Below, in pieces: positions 22,110-32,870 of a DNA stretch of 64,000 bases. This DNA is from Penium margaritaceum. Its lineage: Eukaryota > Streptophyta > Zygnematophyceae > Desmidiales > Peniaceae. The translations under genes and the position numbers were made by a program. The DNA is taken from NCBI GenBank assembly GCA_023375785.1, contig SZWC01001563.1, forward strand, positions 116,972 through 180,971. The letters run 5' to 3'. Every line of letters starts with the position of its first letter. Within the stretch, counting starts at the first letter, position 1. Below the pieces are notes generated by a model. That model saw only the letters and a program-made list of their open reading frames with translations. It ran no database searches and had not been told where the DNA came from.

Positions 22110-23660
22110 TTCCTCCAGCCCGTCATAGCTGGTCATCCCAAGTCCGGCCGCGCTCATCGCGTACCGGTCCGCGATTTGCGCTTTCGTCAAGCAATCCGCA
22201 AGCATGTTGTGCGTGCTGTAGTGCTGCAGCACCACCTGCACCTTCTCGACCATGTCCCGTGCGTAGTGATAACGCACGTCGATGTGCTTCGTCCTCCTAT
22301 GCTGTGTGGGGTTGTTGGTCAGCGAGATGGAGCCGGTGTTGTCCTCGTGTACCACCGTAGGCTCCAGCTGCGGTACGCCTAGCTCCCCCAGCAACCTGCG
22401 GAGCCACACCGCCTCCTTGACCGCCTCGGCCAGCGCGATGTACTCTGCTTCCACTGTGGAGGTGGCGACATAGTCCTGCTTCCTGCTGCACCATGAGACC
22501 GCTACACCAGCAAGGAAGAACACGTAGCCGGATGTGGACTTCCGCTTGTCCACATCGCCAGCGTAGTCTGCATCTGTGTAACAGAGCAGACGCAAAGGGT
22601 CGGCCCGCCCCTTGCCGTCAAACCTTAGGCGCGCGTGCCGCGTTGCATGCAGGTAGCGGAGGATGCGCTTGAGCGCTTGCCAGTGTAGTGGCCCTGGATC
22701 GGCCACATAACTGCTCACTTGGCCTACCGCGTAGGCCAGGTCTGGTCGAGTCGCCACCATGGCGTACATGAGGCTGCCCACCGCCGATTGGTAAGGCACC
22801 CCTGCCATATCCTCCTGCTCTTCTTTTGTTTGCGACGCCATTGCCGCACTCAGTTCATAGGTCGTGAAGACAGGTCTGCACACTGGTTTGCAGTCCTCCA
22901 TGCCGTACCGCTTCAGCACCTCGGCCACGTATTTGGCCTGCCCCAGCTCAAGCGTGCGCGCCCTCCGCTTCCGCGTAATGCTCACCCCGAGGTAGAACTC
23001 CAGCTCCCCCATGTTTGACATCTGGAACCTGCTGCTCAGCTACTCTTTCAACTGCTGTAGGCTCGGTAGGTCTGAGGAGCACAAGATCAGATCGTCCACG
23101 TAGAGTGCGACAATCTGATGGAGCTTCTTGGTGCGCCGCACGTACACACTATGATCGGCCTCACAGCGATTGAAGCCGAGTTGTGCCATGAAGCTGTCCA
23201 TCTGTTGGTACCAGCATCGGGGCGATTGTTGTAGCCCATAGAAGGACTTTTGCACCTTGCACACCTTGCCCTCCGGCGCCTCCACCCCCTCTGGTACCTC
23301 CATGTAGATTTCTTTGTCGATGATGCCATTGAGGAAGGTCGTCTTTACCTCCATTTGGTGGAGCTCCATGTCCTTTGCGGCTACTTCCGCAAGGATCGCC
23401 CGGATGCTTGTGAACTTGGCGACGGGGGCGAACGTCTCATCGTAGTGCTCGCCCTTACGTTGTGCGTACCCCTTCGCCACACGCGGCGCCTTGTACTTGT
23501 CAACCACACCTTCCTTCGTGAACTTGGCCTGGAAGACCCACTTGGAGCCGATGACCTTGGCGTCTTTCGGCCTATCAACCAGCTACCACGTGTCATTTTC
23601 TGCAATGGACGCCAACTCCGACTTGATAGCAGTGTCCAACTGCTTTCCCTTGGGCCACGC
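22110..23660 (-). pseudogene. pol (RT-RH): Copia B reverse transcriptase and RNase H
   Basis: RT landmarks are KGYAQRKGEHYDETFAPVAK, the ELHQMEVKTTFLNG block, KSFYGLQQSPRCWY and the catalytic box VALYVDDLILCSSD near 23080-23115. The connection has MGELEFYLGVSITRKR and PYQSAVGSLMYAMVATRPDL. RNase H shows YTDADYAGDVDKRKSTSGYV, VEAEYIALAEAVKEAVW and TKHIDVRYHYARDMVEK at about 22200-22560. Fossil part of element B. Confidence 0.9.
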
Positions 23661-23899
23661 AAGGGCCTCTTGCACGGTCGTCATTTCCGTTGATGCAGGC
23701 ATCATGCACCGCGTCATCCCGATCCATCGACCGGTGCCTGCGTCGAAACGCTTCCCCGCTCTCCGCTGCCTCCCGTTGTGGCCCGGCAGTCTTGGTGGCA
23801 TCTCATCTCTTTGCTGCGATCCTTCCGATTCAGCCCGCTCTGGTGAATCATCGACCAGACGGCTTCTTGAGGATTCTTCTCGCTCCGATGAACCATCAA

Positions 23900-25170
23900 C
23901 CGGACGGACGACGCGTTCGGAGGATTTTTCTCTGACGCCCGAAGCGAACTCTGCCAAGAGTGCGCGCTTCGGCACCCGTGGTGCCTCCTTCGACGGATCA
24001 TTCCGCCAGATCTCAAGCCTAGCTGCATCTTTGTCACAGTCCTCTACATTGGCTATTGCTCTTGCTGCACCGCTGCGCTCCGACGTCGCATCATCGACGT
24101 CCGCGTCCGCCGGCTCCTCCCCCTAGTCAAGGAGCTGGAACCACTCCCCCTGTTTTGGAATGTTCCCGACGCTCATGTTGTTGCTGCTGCTACTGAAACT
24201 TTGCTTCTCGTCGAACTCAACGTCATGGCTGCGTATGATCTCTTGCGTGCGCGGGTCCCAGAGATGATACGCCTTTTGCGCGTTCTCGTAGCCAAGGAAC
24301 AAGCACGGCTTCACCCGCGGTTCTAGCTTGCTGTCGTGTCGTTGCGCCGCCTACACCATCGCGTGCGCCTTGCACCCGAACACCTTCAGGTGCGCCACAT
24401 TTGGCTTGTGCCCGCTCCAAACCTCTTGTGGCGTATTCTAGCCGCCCTTACCCTTCAACACTGCTCTTGAGGTGAGGTTGATGGTGTAGCTCGCTGTATG
24501 CACAGCCACTGCCCAGAAACCTCGCAATAACCCCGCATCCACAAGCATGGTCCGCACCATGTTGAGCAGCGTCGGGTTTGCCCGCTCCGCCACTCCGTTG
24601 GACTGTGGCGAGTACGGCGTAGTGGGTTTCCACTTGATGGCCTGCTGCTTCATCCATCTGCTGCAGCCTTTGCAGCAGATGGATGAAGGTTTGCCCGCTC
24701 CGCCACTTACTCTCCGCCATTATCGCTGCGTAGCGCTCTGACCTTCCAGCTAGTCTACCTCTCCACAGCTGCGACGTACTCCTTCAGCTGGTCCAGGACC
24801 TCGCCCTTCCGCTTCATGAAGTACACGTAGAGTTTTCTGCTACAGTCGTCAATGAAGGTGATGAAGTATCTCAAGCCACCGTTTGACGGCGTTTTGAACG
24901 GCCCGCACACGTTGCTGTGCACGACCTCCTGCAGGTCCTTTCCGCGAGCTGTGTTCTCGTTGAACGGCTTGCGCCGCGCCTTGCCCAAAATGCAAGGCTT
25001 GCACTTTTTGTGTGCTGCACCATCTGGTGTTGTGTCTGCACCGTCGATGACGAGGCCGCGCACCATGTCACGCTTTGCCATCTACTTGACGGTTGTGGGC
25101 GCCGAATGTCCCAACTGTCGGTGCCTGAGCTCCAGATCAGCGCTACCTCCCTTGGCCATGTTGACGACGC
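23900..25170 (-). pseudogene. pol (INT): Copia B integrase, GAG-pre-integrase and linker
   Basis: GAG-pre-integrase (CKPCILGKARRKPFNENT) is near 24950-25000. The integrase core has VCGPFKTPSNGGLRYF and DDCSRKLYVYFMKRKGEV at 24790-24910, and TTPYSPQSNGVAERANPTLL near 24580-24640. The tail GYENAQKAYHLWDPRTQEI is near 24230-24290, and then an acidic linker follows. A perfect 17-bp-arm hairpin (24649-24687) interrupts the core. Fossil part of element B. Confidence 0.86.
24649..24687. repeat. Perfect 17-bp-arm hairpin inside Copia B integrase
   Basis: TTCATCCATCTGCTGCA, loop GCCTT, then its exact reverse complement. It is followed by a second copy of ggtttgcccgctccgccact, also present at 24575-24595. 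A local duplication plus inversion with a 5-base loop suggests a fold-back template switch. Confidence 0.9.
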
Positions 25171-25267
25171 TCTCCTGCGAATCTGCTGCGTTGAATGCTC
25201 TGGGGACGACCTTGGTCTCCACGATGTAGAGACCGCCCTCGCGCTTCGCCTCCAGCACGACCTTGCC

Positions 25268-25858
25268 GTCTCCGTCGATGCGCACCACTGCGCCTTTCCT
25301 GCAGAAGAGCACCTCATACCCCTTGTCCGTCAAGCGGCTGACACTCAAAATGTCAGCCAGACCGGGGACGTGCTGCACATCATGAATTGTGCATAGCTCC
25401 TTCTTACCACCCACCACGACTTCCACCTCCACGTCGCCTTGGCCGGCCGCCAGCTCGACTTTGTCGTTCGCGACCACCATTGACTTGGAGGACTTCTCGT
25501 AGGTGACGAACCCCACCTTCTCGACTTGGGTGTGCTCCTCGGCCCGGGAATCCAAGCACCANGTCGCCGTCGATGCGCACCACTGCGCCTTTCCTATGGA
25601 AGAGCACCTCATACCCCTTGTCTGTCAAGCGGCTGACACTCAAAATGTCAGCCAGACCGGGGACGTGCTGCACATCATGAATTGTGCATAGCTCCTTCTT
25701 ACCACCCACCACGACTTCCACCTCCACGTCGCCTTGGCCGGCCGCCAGCTCGACTTTGTCGTTCGCGACCACCATTGACTTGGAGGACTTCTCGTAGGTG
25801 ACGAACCCCACCTTCTCGACTTGGGTGTGCTCCTCGGCCCGGGAATCCAAGCACCACC
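25268..25858 (-). repeat. Duplicated 295-bp segment flanking a single N (assembly join)
   Basis: 25268-25561 is repeated nearly unchanged at 25563-25858, with N at 25562 between the copies. An exact tandem copy meeting at an N is the mark of overlapping contig ends placed side by side. It is unlikely to be biological. It inflates element B. Confidence 0.85.
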
Positions 25859-26700
25859 TGTTGGCCTTCTTGAGGAAGTGATTCTTGTTGCCGTTGAGGA
25901 GCGACCTGCCCTTGCTGCTTTTTACGCCGTTCTTCGCCTCCTCCGGGCACTCACGGGCCCAATGACCCTCCTTGCCACAGTTGCAGCATGCACCTTTCTT
26001 GGCGCCCTTCTTGTCGCCGATCTTTCTGTCCCTTCCTCGGCCCCCGCTTCCGCCACCATGTGTTTTGGTGACGAGGGCCGATGAGGCAGACAAGGACTCC
26101 CCGCAGCTCAGGCGCTGCGCCTCGTTGCGGATGTACTCTACGACCGCGCCATAGGTGAGCTTGTCGTCCGACCATCCTCCAAGAACGGTGATGAGTGGAT
26201 CCCAACTATTAGGTAGGGCCATGAGGAGGGCCATCGCCTACAGCTGCGTGTCATTCTTCTAACCCACGTCATTGCCTTGCAAGGTGAGTGACTCGATCTG
26301 CTGCATGGCCGAGATGACATCATCTCCATCCTCGATTCTCACCGTGAGAAGCCGCTTCATCGCGAAGATTTTATTTGCGAGCGACTTGGATTGATTGATG
26401 GCACAAAGCTTTTGCCAAGCTTTGGCTGCCAGCTTGCAGCCTTGGAAGTAGCCCCATTGCGACTTGGCTGTCCCAGACAAGAGGAGCATGAGCGCCTGCG
26501 TGTTCTTCTTTTCGAAGGCCTGCTTCTCCGCGTCCATACCAGTCGCTTTTGTAAGCACCTCCTTTCCCAACATGTCATCCAGCAGCCCCTTATTCAAGAG
26601 GTGCAGTTCGAACTACCACCTCCATAGCCCGAAGCCCGGACCGCCCGCATACTTCTAAATGGGCTGTGTCTCCTTCTGCGCCATGTGCGCAGCTGCTACT
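25400..26700 (-). pseudogene. gag-pro: Copia B gag and protease
   Basis: The capsid region has AFEKKNTQALMLLLSGTAKS and a GYFQGCKLAAKAWQKLCA block near 26400-26520. LMALPNSWDPLITVLGGWSD lies near 26170-26230. The zinc knuckle CCNCGKEGHWAREC is near 25945-25985. The protease start reads CLDSRAEEHTQVEKVGF near 25820-25860. VQHVPGLADILSVSRLTDKG follows. Fossil part of B. Confidence 0.88.
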
Positions 26701-26788
26701 CCGACGAGTTCTCAGAAGTTCACGGCGACGTCCAAGATGACGATCCCGTGCGCCGTGGAAGACATGAACGTTGGAGGCATTCAGACCC

Positions 26789-26803
26789 GTGGGCCCATAA
26801 CCC
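26789..26803 (-). promoter_or_regulatory. Copia B primer-binding site, half-tRNA type
   Basis: Minus strand GGGTTATGGGCCCAC, three bases inside the LTR. It is an exact 15-base complement of the plant initiator tRNA-Met anticodon arm (GUGGGCCCAUAACCC). Confidence 0.85.
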
Positions 26804-26806
26804 TTT

Positions 26807-28047
26807 TGTCAGGATGAGATCCGCGTGGTGCGGTCCTGACGTTTGTTTGATTGTCTCTAGTGGTTCACGATCATTGTTTTGGGGGAATCTGAGACTGAGC
26901 GTGAGCTTTCTGGTCGCCTCACGCTATGTGAGCAGGAATTTAGAGACAGTCAGTTTGCGAAGGGAATAGCGTCATTTTGCGTTAGTTCTTTCACATGAAC
27001 ATGATGACAACATTTATACGGCTAGTCATGAGCTTTCTAGTGCACCAAACTGCGCGCGATTCGGCCAAGTGTAGCTCAAGTTATACTTGCCGAAGCGCGG
27101 ATCTCACCCACCACAGAAGCCTGACGCCGCCACTCGCCCTGGCGCCTTCATTCACGTGCGAAGCGCCTTTCCCAAGGCGCATGTCCCATTGCACATGGTG
27201 TGGGGGTCCCCTGCACTGTTTCCACGCACCCTACCCACTTTTGGGTCGTGTTTGGTGATGGGGTGTGACGAGGTTCGAAACCTGTCCGCGGACCTGCAGT
27301 CAGAATTTTGACGAAGTCCCCGAGTAACAAAACGTAGTNGCTCAAGTTATACTTGTCGAAGCGCAGATCTCACCCACCACACAAGCCTGACGGCGCCACT
27401 TGCCCTGGCGCCTTCATTCACGTGCGAAGCGCCTTTCCCAAGGCGCATGTCCCATTGCACATGGTGTGGGGGTCCCCTGCACTGTTTCCACGCACCCTAC
27501 CCACTTTTGGGTCGTGTTTGGTGATGGGGTGTGACGAGGTTCGAAACCTGTCCGCGGACCTGCAGTCAGAATTTTGACGAAGTCCCCGAGTAACAAAACG
27601 TAGTGCTGAGTTTCGGACGTCAAGCCAGGATTTGGCTAAGTCCCTCAGTAACAACCTTCACTACTGGCTCCGGTAGATGATCCACCTGATCAGGCGGATC
27701 ATCCACGGGACGTCTCGGCAGGCCTATCGGAGCATTTTCTCCAGATGGTTTTTTTGTTACTCGGTCCGGTCGATAATCGACCGGATTTCGAGTCGCAGCC
27801 GGCTCCCAGAGCCGCTGCGCATACCCCAACTTTGGAAAGCCATATCTCCCTCGATACTTGTGCGATTCTGGCGAAACAGCTTCCACCGGACTCAGCGACT
27901 TGACATCTTTCAGGGGCAATCCTCCATTTCAGGATGCGAGTAATGGTTGAGTCGCCAGATCCGCCGGAGCGGAATTTCCATTTTCTGGCGGCTCGTCAGC
28001 GCCTCCCGGTGCCGCACTTGGGCATGCGGAGGGGCACTTTTTCAACA
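26807..28047 (-). repeat. 5' LTR of Copia B (contains an assembly duplication)
   Basis: Same ends as the left LTR. 27074-27338 is repeated at 27340-27604 around N at 27339. Removing one copy gives about 975 bp, matching the 976 bp of the other LTR. Flanked by CTATT at 28048-28052. Confidence 0.9.
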
Positions 28048-28499
28048 CTATTGAGCGTGGGAAAAGCATGAGGGCCGCCTGGTACCAATTCCCTACCACC
28101 ACGAGAGGAAAGAGAGCACCAAGAAGTAATGAAGCCAGGAGAAAAGGAAGAAACATGCAGAGGGCCCGTCCCCTGTAAGGCAAGCTGGAGGCGATCAAAG
28201 TTCAAGAAGTCCAGGAAAAAGGTTGAGAGAGTGCAGGGGGTGGTGATCAGCCGCACGGGAGGAGGAACAGGAAGACGGATTGCCGCAAAAGGCACTTACC
28301 ACCATCCCTTGGCCCCATGATAGAGAACGGAGAGCTAGGAGATGATGAAGCAGGGAAGAAAGTAGGAGAGAAAGCAGGGGAGAAAGAGTGAGGAAGAGGC
28401 CGGTCCCCAATGAGGGGTGCGCACAAACAGAACTCGAAGATGTGTGGGGATGAAGGCCGTCAAGGAGCCAAGGAGATTTGGCATGTAGCATGGACCAAA

Positions 28500-28786
28500 G
28501 CACGCGGAGCGGTTCATTTTAGTTCTTTCCTTTTTGACTCCCAACAGAGTTATCCACCAAGGGCAAACATTGAAGAACCATTGGTTGGTCTAAGCCCCAA
28601 GAGTTAGCTCCTCGTGCAAAAGTGACCAGGTGCTAAGAACACAATCCAAGTGAATCCTAAAAATTACTCATTGTGTAACCGTGATTTTGAGGGTAATATC
28701 TCCTCCTAGTTGAAATGCTAAGAGCGGATGGCAAGTTCCATTCAGTCAGCCCTGTTTTATAGTTCTTTGCCTCAGGCTAGTTGACA
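28500..28786 (+). repeat. E-type LTR, terminal part
   Basis: Aligns with the end of the E LTR (33720-33990): gagttatccacc, ttggtctaagcccc, gtgaccaggtg, tctcctcctagttgaaatg, ccctgttttatag, ctcaggctagttgaca. It ends TTGACA at 28786 beside a priming site. It is probably the far half of the LTR begun at 19557. Confidence 0.68.
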
Positions 28787-28789
28787 AAT

Positions 28790-28805
28790 GGTCATGGGCC
28801 CACAC
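28790..28805 (+). promoter_or_regulatory. Primer-binding site, half-tRNA type (E-type element)
   Basis: GGTCATGGGCCCACAC, three bases after the LTR end. It differs at one base from the E site and occupies the same position. Confidence 0.7.
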
Positions 28806-29164
28806 AGAATAGTTGAACAGCACGCTCTGAAGCGCTCTTTTCCCTCCCTATTTTACGGTGTGCTCCAACACCACCAGCCCCATCTACTCAATCTGCTCCA
28901 TGAACTCCAACGTGGGGTGCTCGCACTTAGCAAAAAAGGGCCAAGGATAAGCTTTGCCCGTGGAGGCACAATCCTTGGGTCCTAACCGGGATAAGCTCTA
29001 CCTTGCGCATGACCATTGGTAGGCTAGAGTACACTTTTCTCAGTTCACAGGTGATCAACGGTTCATCAGCAAGAAGCAATCACTGCATCTTCTAAATTGG
29101 TAATAGAAAACAGCAAACATCAACCTACATCGGCCTCAACAAAGCAGAGACGTAGAGTAGCATG
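28806..29164 (+). other. Leader of an E-type Copia element
   Basis: Shares cttgctcgc-type and ctccatgaactcc motifs and, near 29119-29155, the catcaacctacatcggcctc run with the E leader (34337-34375). Repeat X copy 2 begins at 29165, in place of the expected gag. Confidence 0.6.
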
Positions 29165-30830
29165 TGAGAATTAGTACTCCTCCACAATCATAGGTGTCTT
29201 AGGAATTGAAATTGAATGGATCTACTTGCCTTTGAATGACGATGGGGTACATGCTACAATTGTTTGTATTGAATAACACCATTATATTACCCTCAGGTGA
29301 TTTAAGAGAATATATAGACACAGCTAGTCTCTTGCACATTCCAACGATGTATACTTGAAACATGCTAAAGTACAGACAAAGTAAGGTACAACAAAATTAC
29401 TACCTATTCATACTAGTCTAGCTACTAAGGAATATACAAAAGCAAAGTGCTCCTCAAGCATCAAAATTCTCTGTACTTTGGTGTCTGTTCTTTGGCGGTC
29501 ACGACTCTACAAGATACTGGTCTCGAGCAAACCAAGGTTAGCGGACGCCTAGCGCTCTTGGTGCTTATCAACACGAGAGGAGCTAGTGCCCGGACTCTTG
29601 GTCAATCAATGGTTGTAATTAGCCCGTCGCTCTTCCTACGATGGCCCACTTTTGACTCACCCCATTTTAAAATCTTTCTCTCAATCTCTTGGTTCTCAAC
29701 ATCTGTCCTTGCCGTTACGTAGCTGCCCCCTCAACATAGGAGCTCACGCTCACATTCTCGGTCCCTATTTTCCAACCCATTTCATCCACACCCATAAATC
29801 ACACCGTAATACATGCAATCCTCATCTATGTCATGGTTAATTTAAGACAAGTAGAGCAGATTAGATAGGGCTTCAGATGGATGGGTTAGTGGGACGCATA
29901 AAGAGGCCTCCCCACGGCCATGCCATGCCCTGCCACATAGGATGGCCAGGAAGGGCAGGAGAGAGAGTGGCGACCTCTCTCCCAGCCCTCTGTCTTTTGC
30001 TGTGCCGAGCCCTTAGCATAAAGTATGTCACTTCTGATCAGTTGTGGCAGAAACTATGCCACTTTTATCTTTCTACCATTGCTCAAATTCCGGCCGTTGG
30101 ATGGAGCTGAAACTTGAACGATAGAGAGATGGTGGCATGATCTTTCTGCTAATGTTGTCACATCGGGGATCATAAGAGAAATGAGAGAGATATGCATTTT
30201 CCAACATTCTTCCATTATGTCATAATCCGTAGAGGAGGTATAGACACAAAAGGGAAATTTCCCCCCATGAGAGAGGACTGGAGAGAGATGAGGATAAGGC
30301 ACAGAGAAATACCAACAAAGATAGAAATAGCCTTCCCTCTCGAGAAGGCGGAGCTGAGCACTGACAGACGGAAGTCAAGAACGTCTGGAAGAGAGAATAG
30401 GGTGGCACTCCTAGATGGGCCAATGGCCGACCGCGGGATAATGGACCTTGTGGAGATGGGAACACTGCTCAATAGTGCCACCATTACCCCACCCTTAGTA
30501 CACCACGAGAGAGGGAAACACCAAATAAAAGATGGGGAATTGTAAAAACGTTGACGGTGGTTCCGAAGAGAAATCCAGAGTTTCTGATTGAAAAAACAAG
30601 ATGTGCTTGATAGGGTGATGCTAGGCAGGGTGCGAGTGGATCCGGGAAGAAGCATCATCCAAGCTGCCTAGCGCCGCACTACCTGTAGCGCGTCACGTAA
30701 GAGAGGAATCCGAAGAAATGGTGGGACCCCCTAGATGGGCCAAGCCAAAGTCACTCTGATAGAAGTCAAAGACATCTAGAAGGCAGAGCAGAGTGATGGT
30801 CAAGGAGTCAAGGAGAGTAGATGGAGATTG
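29165..30830 (-). mobile_element. Repeat X, copy 2
   Basis: Homologous to X copy 1. The LTR-like part is 29165-30206, TGAGAATTAG to TTCCAACA, followed by ttcttcca. A GA-rich internal stretch without protein motifs follows. The two copies sit within 400 bases of E-type LTR/leader sequence. The right limit is fuzzy and was set where similarity to copy 1 fades. Confidence 0.45.
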
Positions 30831-30867
30831 TTGCATAAGAGGGATTGAGGCTCAAAGGCGGTAGTTG

Positions 30868-30970
30868 TGGTTTGAACACAACGCAAAGGGACTTCGCGTT
30901 GTGTTCAAACCAACTTCGCGTTGTGTTCAACTCACGCAACTTCTACTACAGGCAGTAGAAGTTGCGTGAG
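30868..30970. repeat. Two adjacent perfect hairpins with a partial direct repeat
   Basis: Hairpin 1: arms 30868-30884 and 30896-30912, 17 bp, loop 11. Hairpin 2: arms 30931-30947 and 30954-30970, 17 bp, loop 6. Between them acttcgcgttgtgttcaa repeats part of arm 2 of the first. This is a compound fold-back structure. Confidence 0.88.
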
Positions 30971-31640
30971 ATACAAAAGCAAGCAGAACTAGCTATAAAA
31001 GGTGCAACAGATGCGCACACGGCTACAGGTTCAATGCCTCATGTGGAGGCCATGCGAGGAGCCAAAAAAGAGAGGAAAGGAGAGAGGGGTTTGGCAGCCA
31101 TGTCCGTCCCGTGTTCATCCAACACCTCATTTGGGAGAGACAGAAGTGGAACGCCAAGACAACACTGCCAATGACCATCTCCGTCTATCTTAATGCCTCA
31201 TATAAAGGGGACAAAAGAGACAATCCCAAAATAGAGGGAGAAGGTAGTGAGACGAGGCCAAGTTAAGTACAAAGAGTAGCATGTCAGTCAGTAGAGAGTT
31301 GTTTTGTGAAAACATCCATGGTTTGGAGCTCTGTTGGGTTGTAGAGCATGCAATATTCTCCATCTACAACAATGTCATAAACATAATTGTACTGGTTTTG
31401 CACATGTTTTTTACGATCACAAAGAACAGGATCTTAGAGAAGTGTGATGGCGTACGAGCCAAAGGTTCCTGTTGCCTGACCCTCTAACTTGGCATCCCGA
31501 CGGACGAGAGTCGCAAATGTCAGCTTGACCTTGGAGACAGAGGTAGAGGTGGAGCTCAACTAAGATAGCGGAGTGGATGGCCTCAGAGAGCGCCAAATCC
31601 ACCTCCCACCGTAGACGACTCAGTCAATATCACTGTCTGT
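30971..31640. other. Unassigned stretch
   Basis: It shows only short frames on both strands and no repeat relation to the rest of the window. No gene is called. Confidence 0.4.
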
Positions 31641-32330
31641 CTCCAACTACGGCCACAACACACGGCTCAAGATGTCATCCCACCAACATGTAGTGGAGGC
31701 GGCCTCGCCTTCTAGTGCCTTCTTGTCTGTAACCACCTTCTGTGCGACGGTAGCCGTGGCCAAGATAGCATCACAAACCTCGCGCACTTCAGCACGGAGG
31801 AGGCAGAAAGACTCCCTAGCCCTCTCTGACCCAGACTTGACTTGATGATGGAGGTGATCAAATCCGTCCATGTGGATGGGCAACACCTCTTGCTGAGACG
31901 GCCAGACGTCTAGGCGCGACACCATATCCGACGCCAAGACACTGAGGAAGTTAGTCATGCTCTACTGCATTTTACTGATGTAGTCAATGCCAGAACCCAC
32001 CTGCATGAGGCGTTTATGAGCTACACTAAGGGCAGTGTGCAAGACCTTGGTCCATCCCAAAGGACCCCTAAGGGAATAGGCCATGACAGAAAGTGAGCAC
32101 TACCCAAGGTGCGCACACCCAAGCCCAAACCCACTGCCTCCCCCAGGTTGTGAGCAAAAGCAGGCCAATACAAAAGCCCAAGGGGGGGTATTAGTGTCCA
32201 TTGAGGACACCTCGATCACATCTAGGAACAACTCGCGACACATGATTGCACGTCCACTGCGGGATGCGTAGGAGATGCCGATGTATGTGTTGATGGTGGC
32301 AGCAGCCCTTCTACGTTTCCTAACACTATA
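31640..32330 (-). pseudogene. Unrecognised coding-like relic
   Basis: On the minus strand, coding-like segments follow each other in a small space. The first is RKRRRAAATINTYIGISYAS, followed by a VIEVSSMDTNTPPWAF segment. The second begins MAYSLRGPLGWTKVLHTAL. The third begins NFLSVLASDMVSRLDVWPSQ and continues to about 31650 with an Arg/Glu-rich helix-like part (REVCDAILATATVAQKVV). The composition is protein-like and unlike the surrounding low-complexity DNA. I do not recognise the family. It could be a remnant of a host gene carried by an element, or an ORF of a DNA transposon. Confidence 0.35.
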
Positions 32331-32429
32331 CGTAACTAGCGTGTGGTCAAACCTACTACATGAGGTGGCCCTTCCCAGGTGGGGGCCACTACTATGTCCC
32401 GTACGGCCATGTGCCAAACTAGGCCAAAC

Positions 32430-32870
32430 AAATGGAGAAAATGGAGAGGCAAGAGGACAAAGGGGAAAGGGGGGCAGGAAAGGAGGAGAGGGGAGAGGGG
32501 GGGAGAGGGAGGACGGAGGAGGGGGGGGGGAGAGAGAGTGGAGCAAGGGGAGGGGAGGAAGGCAAGGAAGAAGGAGAATGGAGAGGAAAAAGGTAGAGGG
32601 TGAGAAAGATGACAAGAAAGCGGGAGGAGGGGAGTAGAGATTAGGTGATGAGTAAGGGGAATGGGACTCAGATGTTGAGGAGAAAGCAGGGGTTGGGCAG
32701 AGGGGCAAAGGAGGTGGAGGAGGAAGACATATTGAGGGAAGTAAGGGGAGGGCAGGACAGTGAAGAATGGGAGAGGAATGAGATGGAAGGAGAGATGAAG
32801 GAGGGGAGAAGACAGGCAAAGGAACAATTGGAAGGTGGGAGAAGAGCAAGGTAGGGGAAAGGAGCAGGAT
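32430..32870 (+). repeat. Polypurine (GA-rich) tract
   Basis: Over 400 bases are nearly all A and G on the plus strand (for example agaggacaaaggggaaagg and gggagagggggggagaggg). A shorter similar stretch is at 33060-33200. Frames through it on the minus strand (Pro/Leu/Ser-rich) reflect composition, not coding. Confidence 0.85.

Larger units (their letters stand above)
21073..28047 (-). mobile_element. Ty1/copia element B, complete ends, CTATT target duplication
   Basis: A minus-strand Copia with both LTRs (21073-22048 and 26807-28047), a polypurine tract, RNase H, RT, linker, integrase, GAG-pre-integrase, protease, gag and a half-tRNA priming site. Directly flanking CTATT at 21068-21072 and 28048-28052 is a perfect 5-bp target duplication, so the ends are exact. 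Two stretches are duplicated beside single-N joins (25562, 27339). The real element is therefore about 560 bp shorter than the span. The LTRs differ by roughly 5-9% by eye. It is broken, with about eight breaks. It inserted into repeat X copy 1. Confidence 0.93.
19634..28500 (-). mobile_element. Repeat X, copy 1 (split by Copia B)
   Basis: Copy 1 runs from 19634 to 21072 and resumes at 28048. It aligns with copy 2 (29165-30830) through many blocks (actggtctcga-type, caaccaaggtta / aaccaaggttag, gagaggag.cag.gcc, tggcgacctctctccc, ttttacaacattct). The first 1.07 kb (19634-20702) ends in ACAACA followed by TTCTCCCC. That is how the left LTR of a minus-strand LTR element would meet its polypurine tract, so X is probably a non-autonomous LTR element or LARD. 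No protein motif is seen. It is old and diverged. Confidence 0.5.

Noticed and set aside
21627-22382. A 251-codon plus-strand frame across the left LTR of B
   Set aside because: It lies antisense to LTR and RNase H sequence and has no domain of its own.
30868-30970. CRISPR-like repeat array
   Set aside because: Only two hairpins and one partial direct repeat, no regular spacers, and a plant-type nuclear context.
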